From: Flaviramulus sp. BrNp1-15
GTDB lineage: Bacteria; Bacteroidota; Bacteroidia; Flavobacteriales; Flavobacteriaceae
DNA length: 64,000 nucleotides
Assembly: GCF_022259695.1 (NCBI RefSeq)
Contig: NZ_CP092099.1
Coordinates: forward strand, 1,162,471-1,226,470
Direction of reading: 5' to 3'
Below the pieces are notes generated by a model that ran no database searches, had not been told where the DNA came from, and saw only the letters and a program-made list of their open reading frames with translations. The translations under genes and the position numbers were made by a program. Below are positions 54,250 through 62,753 of the stretch, piece by piece; within the stretch, counting starts at the first letter, position 1; each line of letters starts with the position of its first letter.

Positions 54250-55599
54250 ATGAAGATTATTATTGCTGGAGCTGGTGAAGTAGGATTTCATTTAGCTAAA
54301 TTATTGTCTTACGAATCTCAAGAGATTACCTTAATAGACACTGATAAAGACAGTTTAGCCTATGCTGATACACATTTAGATATAAAGGTTATTAGAGGTG
54401 ATGCTACTTCTATTCGTATATTAAAAGATGCTAGGGTTGAGAATTCCGATTTATTTATAGCGGTAACAGCTAGTGAAACTACAAACATTACCGCATGTGT
54501 TTTAGCGAAACAATTAGGTTCAAAAAAAACTATTGCCAGAATTACCAATACAGAATTTATTAATCATAAAGATGAGGTTGGGTTTACTAAATTTGGTATA
54601 GACGAGTTAATTTCACCAGAATCTTTAGCGGCTTCAGAGATTGAATTATCATTAAAACAATCCTCTTTTAATGATACTTACGAGTTTGAAGAAGGCGCAC
54701 TAACCATGGTGGGTTTGACCTTGTCTAGATCTGCTTCCTTTGTTGGAAAAACAGTTAAAGAAGCGGCAAAAATATTCCCAGAAATACATTTTGTGCCTAT
54801 AGCAATTCAGCGTTTTGGTACACAATATACTATTATTCCTCGCGGAAATACTGAGTTTAAAAGAGGCGATAATGTAGTATTTATTACTTCAGAAGGTGGA
54901 GCCGAAGAACTTTGTAGACTTACCGGAAAAGCTAATAGAGAAATAAAGAATGTCATGATTTTAAGTGGCAGTCAAATTGGGTTTAAATCTGCCAGAGATT
55001 TAAGTAGTAAAGGCTTCAATGTGAAGCTATTTGAAGAAAATAAGGAGCGTGCTTTTGATATTGCCGATGATTTACCAGAAGTTTTAGTAATACATAGTGA
55101 TGGTAGAAATGTTGATTTATTAGATGAAGAAAATATTGGCGATATGGATGCTTTTATTGCTGTAGGTGAAAACTCTGAAACCAACATCATGTCTTGTTTA
55201 GTGGCAAAATCTAAAGGTGTTAAAAAAACCATTGCCTTAGTAGAAAATATGGATTATTTTGAGCTTTCTCACTCGGTAGGTATTGAAACACTGATAAATA
55301 AAAAGCTTTTAGCGGCAAATAATATATTCAGATATATTCGTAAAGGCGAAGTGGTTGCTATGACAAAACTTAGCAATATGAATGCCGAATTATTAGAATT
55401 TGAAGTTAAAGCAACTTCGGCTATTTGTAATAAGTATATTAAAGATGTAGATTTTCCAAGGTCTGCAATTATTGGTGGTGTGATAAGAAATGGTTTAGGT
55501 GTTATAGCTTTAGGCGATTTTAAAATCCGTGAAGGTGATAGAGTAGTAGTTTGTAGTTTGCTGCAATCTATTAAAGGTGTTGAAAAACTGTTCCGTTAA
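54250..55599 (+). CDS. trkA: Trk potassium uptake regulatory protein TrkA
   Basis: The 449-residue cytoplasmic protein has two RCK_N/RCK_C units: the first Rossmann loop GAGEVGFHLA starts near residue 6 and the second unit (SGSQIGFKSARDL) near residue 237. It binds NAD(H) and gates the TrkH channel. trkH follows 92 bp downstream, confirming the assignment. Confidence 0.95.
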   Translation: MKIIIAGAGEVGFHLAKLLSYESQEITLIDTDKDSLAYADTHLDIKVIRGDATSIRILKDARVENSDLFIAVTASETTNITACVLAKQLGSKKTIARITNTEFINHKDEVGFTKFGIDELISPESLAASEIELSLKQSSFNDTYEFEEGALTMVGLTLSRSASFVGKTVKEAAKIFPEIHFVPIAIQRFGTQYTIIPRGNTEFKRGDNVVFITSEGGAEELCRLTGKANREIKNVMILSGSQIGFKSARDLSSKGFNVKLFEENKERAFDIADDLPEVLVIHSDGRNVDLLDEENIGDMDAFIAVGENSETNIMSCLVAKSKGVKKTIALVENMDYFELSHSVGIETLINKKLLAANNIFRYIRKGEVVAMTKLSNMNAELLEFEVKATSAICNKYIKDVDFPRSAIIGGVIRNGLGVIALGDFKIREGDRVVVCSLLQSIKGVEKLFR

Positions 55600-55691
55600 A
55601 ATGAAATATCCTAAGTAAAAAAAATATGATTTCTACAAAACGTCCTAAAAGGATATTACATGTGACCTTTTACGAAAATAGATAATAACAC

Positions 55692-57185
55692 ATGAAACTT
55701 AACTACAAAATAATTTTTCATTTTTTAGGATTACTGCTGTTATTTAATGGTGGTTTTATGTTGTTGTCGGCACTTATAAGTTTAATTTATAAGGACGGAG
55801 TTACTTTACAAATATTTTTAGCGGGCATTACAACGTTAGTAGCTGGATTACTTGCTATGATTTTTACCAGAAATCATAATAAAGAGATGAATAAACGTGA
55901 AGGTTATATAGTTGTAACCTTTGGTTGGATTATCATGTCGTTATCTGGTACATTGCCTTATGTGTTTACGGAGAGTATAACCAATTTTACCAATGCTTTT
56001 TTTGAAACCATGTCTGGTTACACCACAACAGGTGCTTCTATTTTAAATGATATAGAAGCGGTACCAAAAGGGGTATTGTTCTGGAGAAGTTTAACGCATT
56101 GGATAGGAGGAATGGGTATTATTGTTTTGGCTATCGCCATTTTACCATTATTGGGTATTGGTGGTATGCAGCTTTTTGCTGCAGAAGCGCCAGGGCCAAG
56201 TGCAGATAAATTACACCCTAGAATTACCGATACAGCAAAACGATTATGGCTCATTTATTTTGGCTATACTGCTGCTGAAACTTTATTATTAAGTTTAGCA
56301 GGTATGTCTTTTTTTGATGCTATTAATCATGCATTATGTACGCTTTCAACAGGTGGATTTTCAACAAAAAATGCTAGTGTGGCGTATTGGAATGGACAAC
56401 CTATTATTCAATATATCATCATATTATTTATGTTTTTGGCGGGTACAAACTTTGTACTTAGTTATTTTGCATTTAAAGGTAAAGTTCAAAAAATAATACA
56501 CGATGAAGAGTTTAAATTATATTTTAAATTCATTGCTATTTTTACCGCAATTGCGGCTGTTATTATTTATTTTAGAGCTGATGTTTCTGTGTCTTCAATT
56601 TCCCATCCAATGGTTTGGGGTGAAGCTGAAAGTGCTTTTAGACATGCCTTATTTCAGGTTATTGCTATTATTACAACTACAGGATTTGTTACTGCAGATT
56701 ATACATTATGGACACCGTTTTTAGTGGTTTTCTTTTTCGGACTCATGTTTTTAGGTGGTTCTGCAGGAAGTACTTCGGGTGGTGTTAAAGTAGTAAGACA
56801 GTTGATATTGATAAAAAATGGCTTTTTAGAATTCAAACGGACATTACATCCTAATGCTATTTTGCCGGTGCGCTATAATAAAAGAGCTATTTCAGGTGAT
56901 ATTGTATTTAATATTTTAGGCTTCTTTATTCTATATATGTTATCGTTTATAGTTGGGGCATTAGTGTTTTCTATGTTCGGAATTGAGTTTAAATCAGCTA
57001 TTGGTTTAGCAGCGTCAACTTTAGGAAATGTTGGTCCTGCATTAGGTGATTTTGGTCCTGTAAATAATTATTCTGCACTACCTCTTTTGGCACAATGGTG
57101 GGCTTCTTTTTTAATGCTAATTGGCCGTTTAGAATTGTTTACTGTACTTATTTTATTGACGCCTTTTTTCTGGCGTAACAGGTAA
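55692..57185 (+). CDS. trkH: Trk potassium channel subunit TrkH
   Basis: The 497-residue polytopic protein contains four P-loop segments of the TrkH/KtrB superfamily, including SGYTTTGASIL, STGGFSTKN, ITTTGFVTADY and TLGNVGPALGDFG, which form the potassium selectivity pore. With TrkA it takes up K+ driven by the membrane potential. About ten hydrophobic segments are visible. Confidence 0.96.
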   Translation: MKLNYKIIFHFLGLLLLFNGGFMLLSALISLIYKDGVTLQIFLAGITTLVAGLLAMIFTRNHNKEMNKREGYIVVTFGWIIMSLSGTLPYVFTESITNFTNAFFETMSGYTTTGASILNDIEAVPKGVLFWRSLTHWIGGMGIIVLAIAILPLLGIGGMQLFAAEAPGPSADKLHPRITDTAKRLWLIYFGYTAAETLLLSLAGMSFFDAINHALCTLSTGGFSTKNASVAYWNGQPIIQYIIILFMFLAGTNFVLSYFAFKGKVQKIIHDEEFKLYFKFIAIFTAIAAVIIYFRADVSVSSISHPMVWGEAESAFRHALFQVIAIITTTGFVTADYTLWTPFLVVFFFGLMFLGGSAGSTSGGVKVVRQLILIKNGFLEFKRTLHPNAILPVRYNKRAISGDIVFNILGFFILYMLSFIVGALVFSMFGIEFKSAIGLAASTLGNVGPALGDFGPVNNYSALPLLAQWWASFLMLIGRLELFTVLILLTPFFWRNR

Positions 57186-57348
57186 ATTTTTAAAGATTTT
57201 TAATTTTTTTTAAATATTTGAATTTATTAGTAAAATCAAATATTTTCAGAGTTTTTGCATTGGTTCTTAGAGGCTTACAAAATTGTTTGATGTAACAATT
57301 TAAAGGTTTATACGTCTTATTTGTATAACCAATTAAAAATCATCAATC

Positions 57349-57603
57349 ATGGAATTAGTATTAACAACACAAGATTTACAACCATTACCTGAACCCATTG
57401 TATTAGAAAAATACATTAAACCAGAAGGTATTTTAAACTCAAACTATAAAGTTATAGCAAAGGAAAATTTAAAAAACACAACGTCTAAATCAATATTTGC
57501 TATCAAGCAACGTATTAAAAGTCGTCAATATCAAATCACTTCAGGTATTGAAACAGCTTTAAAAGTATCAGTTTTCGCACTTATATTTCTAATAATTTTT
57601 TAG
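57349..57603 (+). CDS. small tail-anchored protein of unknown function
   Basis: The 84-residue protein has a Pro/Glu-containing N-terminus, a basic region (residues about 40-60) and one C-terminal hydrophobic helix (about residues 68-84). No family is recognised. It is the first of three small genes of the same topology in a row, each ending with a C-terminal helix, so a shared inner-membrane role is conceivable but unproven. Confidence 0.5.
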   Translation: MELVLTTQDLQPLPEPIVLEKYIKPEGILNSNYKVIAKENLKNTTSKSIFAIKQRIKSRQYQITSGIETALKVSVFALIFLIIF

Positions 57604-57621
57604 AATTTAATTTTTGAAAAT

Positions 57622-57805
57622 AAAAAAGGTGTAACATTTTTAATGAAATAGCTACATATATTTAAAGCAGCTTTTTTTAGACCTTTCAACTGATCATCTT
57701 GAGTTATACTCAAATTAATCTTTTACAATTTTAAATTATGTTTTCACAAATTCAAGTTTGTGGAAAAGCTAATTTATTTACCAAACTTAAATGTTACACT
57801 TTTTA
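57622..57805. repeat. intergenic element bounded by an inverted repeat with internal hairpins
   Basis: AAAAAAGGTGTAACATTT (57622-57639) recurs inverted at 57789-57805 (one base shorter). Inside are two hairpins, TTGAGT/ACTCAA (57699-57713) and TTTTCACAAA pairing with TTTGTGGAAAA (57741-57767, one bulged G). The 184-bp span has no gene and fits a miniature inverted-repeat element or a structured leader. Confidence 0.5.
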
Positions 57806-57818
57806 AAAATTAGAAATT

Positions 57819-58082
57819 ATGAGCTTTGGTGTTGTACAATCTGCGATATCATCAATCAAGTATAATAAAAGTTTACTATCAAAAAGGAGTAAACTAAAAA
57901 ATACATTGTCTGGAAAAAAGTCTAAAAAGTTTGAAGGCAAAAGTTCTGATGCAACAGATTACGAATTAAAAAAACTTAGAGATAAGTTAAAACAAGAACA
58001 TAAACAAATTAGAGTTAAGCAGTTTTTAGCGGTTACTTTAGTTATGCTAATTTTATTAGCAGTATTTATATATTATTTTTAA
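57819..58082 (+). CDS. small tail-anchored protein, paralogue A
   Basis: The 87-residue protein starts MSFG, has a lysine-rich middle (residues 17-45), a charged helix (about 48-68) and a C-terminal hydrophobic helix (about 69-87). The next gene is a diverged paralogue: both share the MxFG start, the SxxKxNKSxLxKxS pattern, the LKxxxxKxxxENKQxxxKQ helix and the terminal helix. Function unknown. Confidence 0.55.
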   Translation: MSFGVVQSAISSIKYNKSLLSKRSKLKNTLSGKKSKKFEGKSSDATDYELKKLRDKLKQEHKQIRVKQFLAVTLVMLILLAVFIYYF

Positions 58083-58093
58083 AATTTAATAAT

Positions 58094-58360
58094 ATGCCAT
58101 TTGGTGAATCATTTTTAAGTACTCTTAAAAGTAATAAGTCAATAATGCTTGATAAGAGTAAAAGGTTCAGAAAAACTTCTGGTAGTTTTGATTGGTCTAA
58201 AAGTAAACTTCAAAATTTACCTAAAGCTACACCAGAACAATTATTAGAAATTAAAAATAAAATTAGAAGAGAAAATAAACAGGCACTAATAAAACAATCA
58301 ATAGTATTTGTAGTTTTTATTTTAGCTTTAATAATATTTATTTTCTACTTGATACATTAA
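58094..58360 (+). CDS. small tail-anchored protein, paralogue B
   Basis: The 88-residue partner of the preceding gene starts 11 bp after it and has the same layout: basic N-terminal half, charged helix and C-terminal hydrophobic helix (about residues 68-87). The two are probably a tandem duplicate and co-transcribed. Function unknown; a terminator follows. Confidence 0.55.
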   Translation: MPFGESFLSTLKSNKSIMLDKSKRFRKTSGSFDWSKSKLQNLPKATPEQLLEIKNKIRRENKQALIKQSIVFVVFILALIIFIFYLIH

Positions 58361-58361
58361 A

Positions 58362-58386
58362 AAAGCCGCTAATAAATAGCGGCTTT
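58362..58386. terminator. bidirectional terminator before the aminotransferase
   Basis: AAAGCCGCTA (58362-58371) pairs with TAGCGGCTTT (58377-58386) around ATAAA. It lies between convergent units (small proteins and the aminotransferase). Confidence 0.9.
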
Positions 58387-58410
58387 CTCAAAATTATTTA
58401 TAGTTTTAAA

Positions 58411-59595
58411 TTAGCTTACAGCCTCTTTTATACGTTTAATAGCTTCAATTATTTGTTCTTGCGAAGCTGCATACGAAATACGAATACAATCAGGATTACC
58501 GAAAGCTTCACCACTTACTGTTGCTACAAGAGCTTCTTCTAATAGGTATAGTGAAAAATCGGTAGCATTATTTATTGTTTTACCTCTAAGTGTTTTTCCA
58601 AAGTAATATGAAATGTTAGGGAATACATAAAACGCACCTTCTGGTGTGTTAGATTTAAAACCTTCAATATCATTTAATAAGTCTAGAATTAAATCGCGAC
58701 GCACTTTAAACTCATCAATCATGTATTGAACACGCGAAGGCGATTCGTTTAAAGCAGTAATTACAGCACGTTGTGCAATACAGTTTGCACCACTTGTAAT
58801 TTGACCTTGCATTTTGTTGCATGCACGGGCTATTTTTTCTGGAGCACCAATATATCCAATTCGCCATCCGGTCATGGCAAAAGCTTTAGAAACACCGTTT
58901 ACGGTAATGGTTCTGTCATACATATCTTCAAACTGAGCCATACTAGCATGACCACCAACATAGTTTATATGTTCGTAAATTTCATCAGAAACTACATAAA
59001 TATTTGGGTGTTTTACTAAAACATCAGCTAAAGCTCTTAATTCTGCTTTGCTATAAACAGAACCACTTGGGTTACAAGGAGAACTAAACCAAAGCATTTT
59101 GGTGTTTGGCGTAATAGCAGCTTCTAGTTGAGAAGCCGTCATTTTAAAATCGGTATCAATTGAAGTTTTTACTTCAACAGGAACACCATCGTTTAACTTT
59201 ACAATATCAGAATAACTTACCCAGTACGGACAAGGCAATATCACTTCATCACCTTTATTCAGCATAACACCAGCAATATTTGCTAAAGCTTGTTTTGCTC
59301 CAGTAGAAACTACAATTTGTGCAGGCGTGTATGTTAAATTATTATCACGCTTAAACTTTGTGATTATAGCTTCTTTTAACTCACCATAACCGTCAACAGG
59401 TGTGTATGAATTATAATCATCATTTATAGCTTGAATAGCGGCTTCTTTAATAAAATCTGGGGTATTAAAGTCTGGTTCTCCCAAACTTAAACCGATAATA
59501 TCTTTTCCTTCGCCTCTAAGCTCTCGGGCTTTTGCAGCCATAGCCAACGTTGCAGACGTAGCCATGTTTAAAATTCTGTCTGAAAGTAATTGCAT
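58411..59595 (-). CDS. PLP-dependent class I aminotransferase (aspartate aminotransferase type)
   Basis: The 394-residue enzyme has the fold type I landmarks: VSTGAKQALANI near residue 95, the SPCNPSG segment, VSDEIYEHI, and the PLP lysine in NGVSKAFAMTGWRIGY. It matches the prokaryotic aspartate aminotransferase subgroup (I-gamma), so transamination of aspartate to oxaloacetate is likely, but substrate range is not certain. Confidence 0.93.
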   Translation of the reverse strand: MQLLSDRILNMATSATLAMAAKARELRGEGKDIIGLSLGEPDFNTPDFIKEAAIQAINDDYNSYTPVDGYGELKEAIITKFKRDNNLTYTPAQIVVSTGAKQALANIAGVMLNKGDEVILPCPYWVSYSDIVKLNDGVPVEVKTSIDTDFKMTASQLEAAITPNTKMLWFSSPCNPSGSVYSKAELRALADVLVKHPNIYVVSDEIYEHINYVGGHASMAQFEDMYDRTITVNGVSKAFAMTGWRIGYIGAPEKIARACNKMQGQITSGANCIAQRAVITALNESPSRVQYMIDEFKVRRDLILDLLNDIEGFKSNTPEGAFYVFPNISYYFGKTLRGKTINNATDFSLYLLEEALVATVSGEAFGNPDCIRISYAASQEQIIEAIKRIKEAVS

Positions 59596-59617
59596 TTAAT
59601 GATAAATAAATATGTGG

Positions 59618-60718
59618 TTAGACTTGTAAAGCAGGTTTCGTGCCCATTTCTTTTAAATGCTTAAAATGTGCAATTATAGCTTTACGTGTGGTTTTATATT
59701 CGTTATAAGGTAAATTAAATTCTTTGGCTGTTTCCTTTACTATTTTTGATATTTTAGTATAGTGAACATGACTTATATGAGGAAAAATATGATGTTCAAC
59801 TTGATGATTTAATCCACCAGTAAACCAGTTAACTAATCTGTTTTTAGTTGCAAAGTTAATGGTAGTTTTAAGTTGATGAACTGCCCAAGTGTTTTTCATG
59901 GTGCCGTTTTCTTCTGGTAGAGGCATTTCGGCATCTTCCATAACGTGCGCTAATTGAAAAACAACACTTAAAATTAAACCAGCAGTATAATGCATTATAA
60001 AAAAGCCTAATAATATTTTCCACCAAGCAATTTCTAAAAACACCATAGGTATTACAATCCAAATACCGATATAAATAAGTTTTGAAATAACTAATTTGCT
60101 CCAATTCCAAACTGGATTAGGGAATTTACCATAAGATAATTTACGTTTCATGTAACGACTCATTTGTTGCCAATCTGTAGTAATTGCCCAATTTATAGTT
60201 AGTAAGCCATAAAGTAAAACAGAATAATAGTGTTGAAATTTATGGTGCCATTTCCATTCAGAATGTTCTGTGAATCGTAAAATTCTACCAGCTTCTAAAT
60301 CTTCATCGTGACCATGAATATTAGTGTAAGTATGATGTAAAACGTTATGTTGTACTTTCCAGTTGTAAACATTTCCAGCAAGAATATAAATACTGCTTCC
60401 CATTAAACGGTTAACCCATTCTTTGTTAGAAAATGAGCCATGGTTTCCATCATGCATAACATTCATTCCAACTCCTGCCATACCAATTCCCATAACAACA
60501 GTTAATAGTAATTGTGCCCAACCAGGAATACTTAATGTTAATATTAAAAAATAAGGTGTTAAAAACAATGAAAACATCACAACTGTTTTAACCCATATTT
60601 TCCAATTTCCAGTACGCTTAACATTGTTGTCTTTAAAATAATCGTTGACACGTTTGTTAAGGGTTCTAAAAAATTTAGCGGAATCTGTTCTTGAAAATGA
60701 TAATGTCTGTTTAGTCAT
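59618..60718 (-). CDS. membrane fatty acid desaturase
   Basis: The 366-residue integral membrane protein has the three histidine boxes of acyl desaturases (HDGNH, HNVLHH and HQVEHHIFPH), with hydrophobic helices around residues 46-100 and 198-250. It probably inserts a double bond in membrane lipid acyl chains; regiospecificity is not predictable. Single-gene unit divergent from rsmG. Confidence 0.92.
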   Translation of the reverse strand: MTKQTLSFSRTDSAKFFRTLNKRVNDYFKDNNVKRTGNWKIWVKTVVMFSLFLTPYFLILTLSIPGWAQLLLTVVMGIGMAGVGMNVMHDGNHGSFSNKEWVNRLMGSSIYILAGNVYNWKVQHNVLHHTYTNIHGHDEDLEAGRILRFTEHSEWKWHHKFQHYYSVLLYGLLTINWAITTDWQQMSRYMKRKLSYGKFPNPVWNWSKLVISKLIYIGIWIVIPMVFLEIAWWKILLGFFIMHYTAGLILSVVFQLAHVMEDAEMPLPEENGTMKNTWAVHQLKTTINFATKNRLVNWFTGGLNHQVEHHIFPHISHVHYTKISKIVKETAKEFNLPYNEYKTTRKAIIAHFKHLKEMGTKPALQV

Positions 60719-60809
60719 ACTATTAATTTTTATGCGATTTATCTATGCTATCTTAGTAATCGCATATGGTACAAAGATAGGTATAAAGGAATTTAAGTGA
60801 TAACGTTTT

Positions 60810-60843
60810 TTTGTAAAAATATGTATATAAAAGTATATTTTTG
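60810..60843 (+). promoter_or_regulatory. rsmG promoter
   Basis: TTTG (60810-60813) and TATTTTTG (60836-60843) are separated by 22 bp, matching the Bacteroidetes -33/-7 arrangement, 17 bp before the rsmG start. This is the clearest complete promoter in the window. Confidence 0.65.
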
Positions 60844-60860
60844 TTGAAAATTTAACAAGA

Positions 60861-61490
60861 ATGGATCTTATTTTAAAGTACTTCCCTAATCTTACAGAAG
60901 ACCAAATATATAAATTCAAACAATTAGAATCGCTTTATCAAGATTGGAATTTAAAAATAAACGTTGTGTCTCGAAAAGATATAGACGAACTCTATTTACG
61001 TCATGTGTTACACTCTTTAGGTATTGCAAAAGTTATGCCATTTAAAGCTGGTAGTAAAATTCTTGATGTTGGTACTGGAGGTGGCTTTCCTGGAGTACCT
61101 TTAGCTATTCTATTTCCTGAATGTTCATTTCATTTAGTAGATAGCATTGCTAAAAAGTTAAAAGTTGTTAACGAAGTTGTTGAAGGCTTGGGTTTAACCA
61201 ATATTAAAACCACACACAGTAGAGTAGAAGATATAAATGATACTTACGATTTTATTGTAAGCAGAGCAGTGGCTGCAATGCCAACCTTTGTGCATTGGGT
61301 TAAAGGTAAAATAGCTAAACAACAAAATAACGAACTTAAAAATGGTATTCTTTATTTAAAAGGAGGTGATTTAACAGAGGAGTTAAAAGATTACAGAACT
61401 GCAACCATTTATAATTTGAGCGATTATTTTACTGAAGATTTTTACGAAACCAAAAAAGTGGTTCATTTACCAATAAAATACAGAGGGTAA
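60861..61490 (+). CDS. rsmG: 16S rRNA (guanine(527)-N(7))-methyltransferase
   Basis: The 209-residue SAM methyltransferase has the ILDVGTGGGFPGVPLAI motif characteristic of RsmG (GidB), which modifies G527 of 16S rRNA. It ends one base before the convergent TPR gene, with no terminator between. Confidence 0.95.
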   Translation: MDLILKYFPNLTEDQIYKFKQLESLYQDWNLKINVVSRKDIDELYLRHVLHSLGIAKVMPFKAGSKILDVGTGGGFPGVPLAILFPECSFHLVDSIAKKLKVVNEVVEGLGLTNIKTTHSRVEDINDTYDFIVSRAVAAMPTFVHWVKGKIAKQQNNELKNGILYLKGGDLTEELKDYRTATIYNLSDYFTEDFYETKKVVHLPIKYRG

Positions 61491-62450
61491 TTATTTCAAC
61501 TTAACTAACTCGTTAACATGCTCGTTGAAGTAGGCATATTGGCTATGAAACCAAAATGTATTTTTGTATTGCTCAATAGTTGATAAAGCTTCACCTGATA
61601 AAAGTATAGCGTTAGCTTTATCAAAATTTTGTTTGGCTTTTTCAATATCATTAACTTCATTGTAGGCCATGGCTAAACCAAGGTAAGCGTCAAAATCCAT
61701 AGAATCAAACTCTATAGCTTTTGAGAAATCTGAAATAGCATCGATATATTTTTTTAGAAACAGATTGGATGCGCCACGATAAAAATAAGCATAAGCATTA
61801 TTCTTGTTAGCTTTTAAAGCCATAGAAAGGTCATCATTTGCCAATTTATAATACTTAATATCCATAAAAAACACACCACGATTGTAATAGGTGTCTACAC
61901 TGGGCTCAATAATTATGGCAGAATTATAATCTTCTAAAGCATTTTGATATTTTTTTAAAGCTGTGTAAGCTTTAGCTCTTAGTGTGTATGATTTTGAGTG
62001 GTCTGGGGCTGTTTTAATTACTCTAGTAAAATCTTCTATAGCAGTTTCGTATTCTTCTAAATCTAATTTAACACAAGCTAAACTGTAAAGGGCATCAATA
62101 AAATTCTCATCAAGCATGTAAGCCTTTGCGTAATCTTCTTTAGCACCTGTAAAATCTTTAATACTGTATCTTGAATTTCCCCTGTTGTAATAGGTATCCG
62201 CGTCAGGTTCTTCAATTATTATTTTAGAATAATCTACAATGGCTCCAGAGTAATCGCCTAAATCATTTTTTGCAATAGCTCTATAAAAGTAAGCGTCTAA
62301 ATTTTTAGGCTCTTGTTCTATTACTTGTGTTAATAGTTTTATTTTTTCGTTCAAATCAGAAGTTCTTTGAGCTAGCCTAAATATCTTATTTGTTTGCCCA
62401 TAACTTAGTATTGGACATGTAACGAGTAGTAGAAGAATAATTTTTTTCAT
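61491..62450 (-). CDS. secreted or periplasmic tetratricopeptide-repeat protein
   Basis: The 319-residue protein has a signal peptide (ending YGQ near residue 19) and about seven TPR units spanning residues 24-285, with the repeated YYNRG, ALxDYxxAI and DFSKAIE patterns. TPR proteins mediate protein contacts; the partner is unknown. It is divergent from the surface protein gene at 62754 across a 303-bp gap. Confidence 0.8.
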   Translation of the reverse strand: MKKIILLLLVTCPILSYGQTNKIFRLAQRTSDLNEKIKLLTQVIEQEPKNLDAYFYRAIAKNDLGDYSGAIVDYSKIIIEEPDADTYYNRGNSRYSIKDFTGAKEDYAKAYMLDENFIDALYSLACVKLDLEEYETAIEDFTRVIKTAPDHSKSYTLRAKAYTALKKYQNALEDYNSAIIIEPSVDTYYNRGVFFMDIKYYKLANDDLSMALKANKNNAYAYFYRGASNLFLKKYIDAISDFSKAIEFDSMDFDAYLGLAMAYNEVNDIEKAKQNFDKANAILLSGEALSTIEQYKNTFWFHSQYAYFNEHVNELVKLK

Positions 62451-62753
62451 AGCTTAAATGCAACAAATAATATGCCATTTTATTACGTAATAAAGTTAGT
62501 ATTATTTTTATTTATTTATTGTTAAGAATAAATATCTTTTTTTATTCATTTTATAGAATTAGTAATTATAACCAATTTATAGTTTAATAAATACGCTTTG
62601 TTTTTTGTAAGTAAAAATATACAAAAATAAAAATTTCATGCATTTCGTCGAATATATTTGTATTACAAACAAAAGTAATAGTATTATTACAAAATAATAA
62701 TAATTAATTACAAGTCTCTCAACAAAATTTAATCCCCCAAATCTAAAATTTAT
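62451..62753. promoter_or_regulatory. divergent intergenic region with repeated TATTAC half-sites
   Basis: No gene is seen here. A -7-like TATATTTG lies at 62653-62660 (plus strand). The word TATTAC or its complement GTAATA occurs at 62481-62492 (back to back, inside a 16-bp perfect palindrome 62479-62494), 62661-62666, 62675-62680 and 62685-62690; the last two form GTAATA-N4-TATTAC. They could be operator sites for either gene. Confidence 0.4.

Noticed and set aside
62479-62494. TTTATTACGTAATAAA palindrome as part of the nitrate regulon via its TACGTA core
   Set aside because: It is far from the nitrate island, precedes a TPR gene and better fits the local TATTAC half-site group; the TACGTA core alone is not specific.
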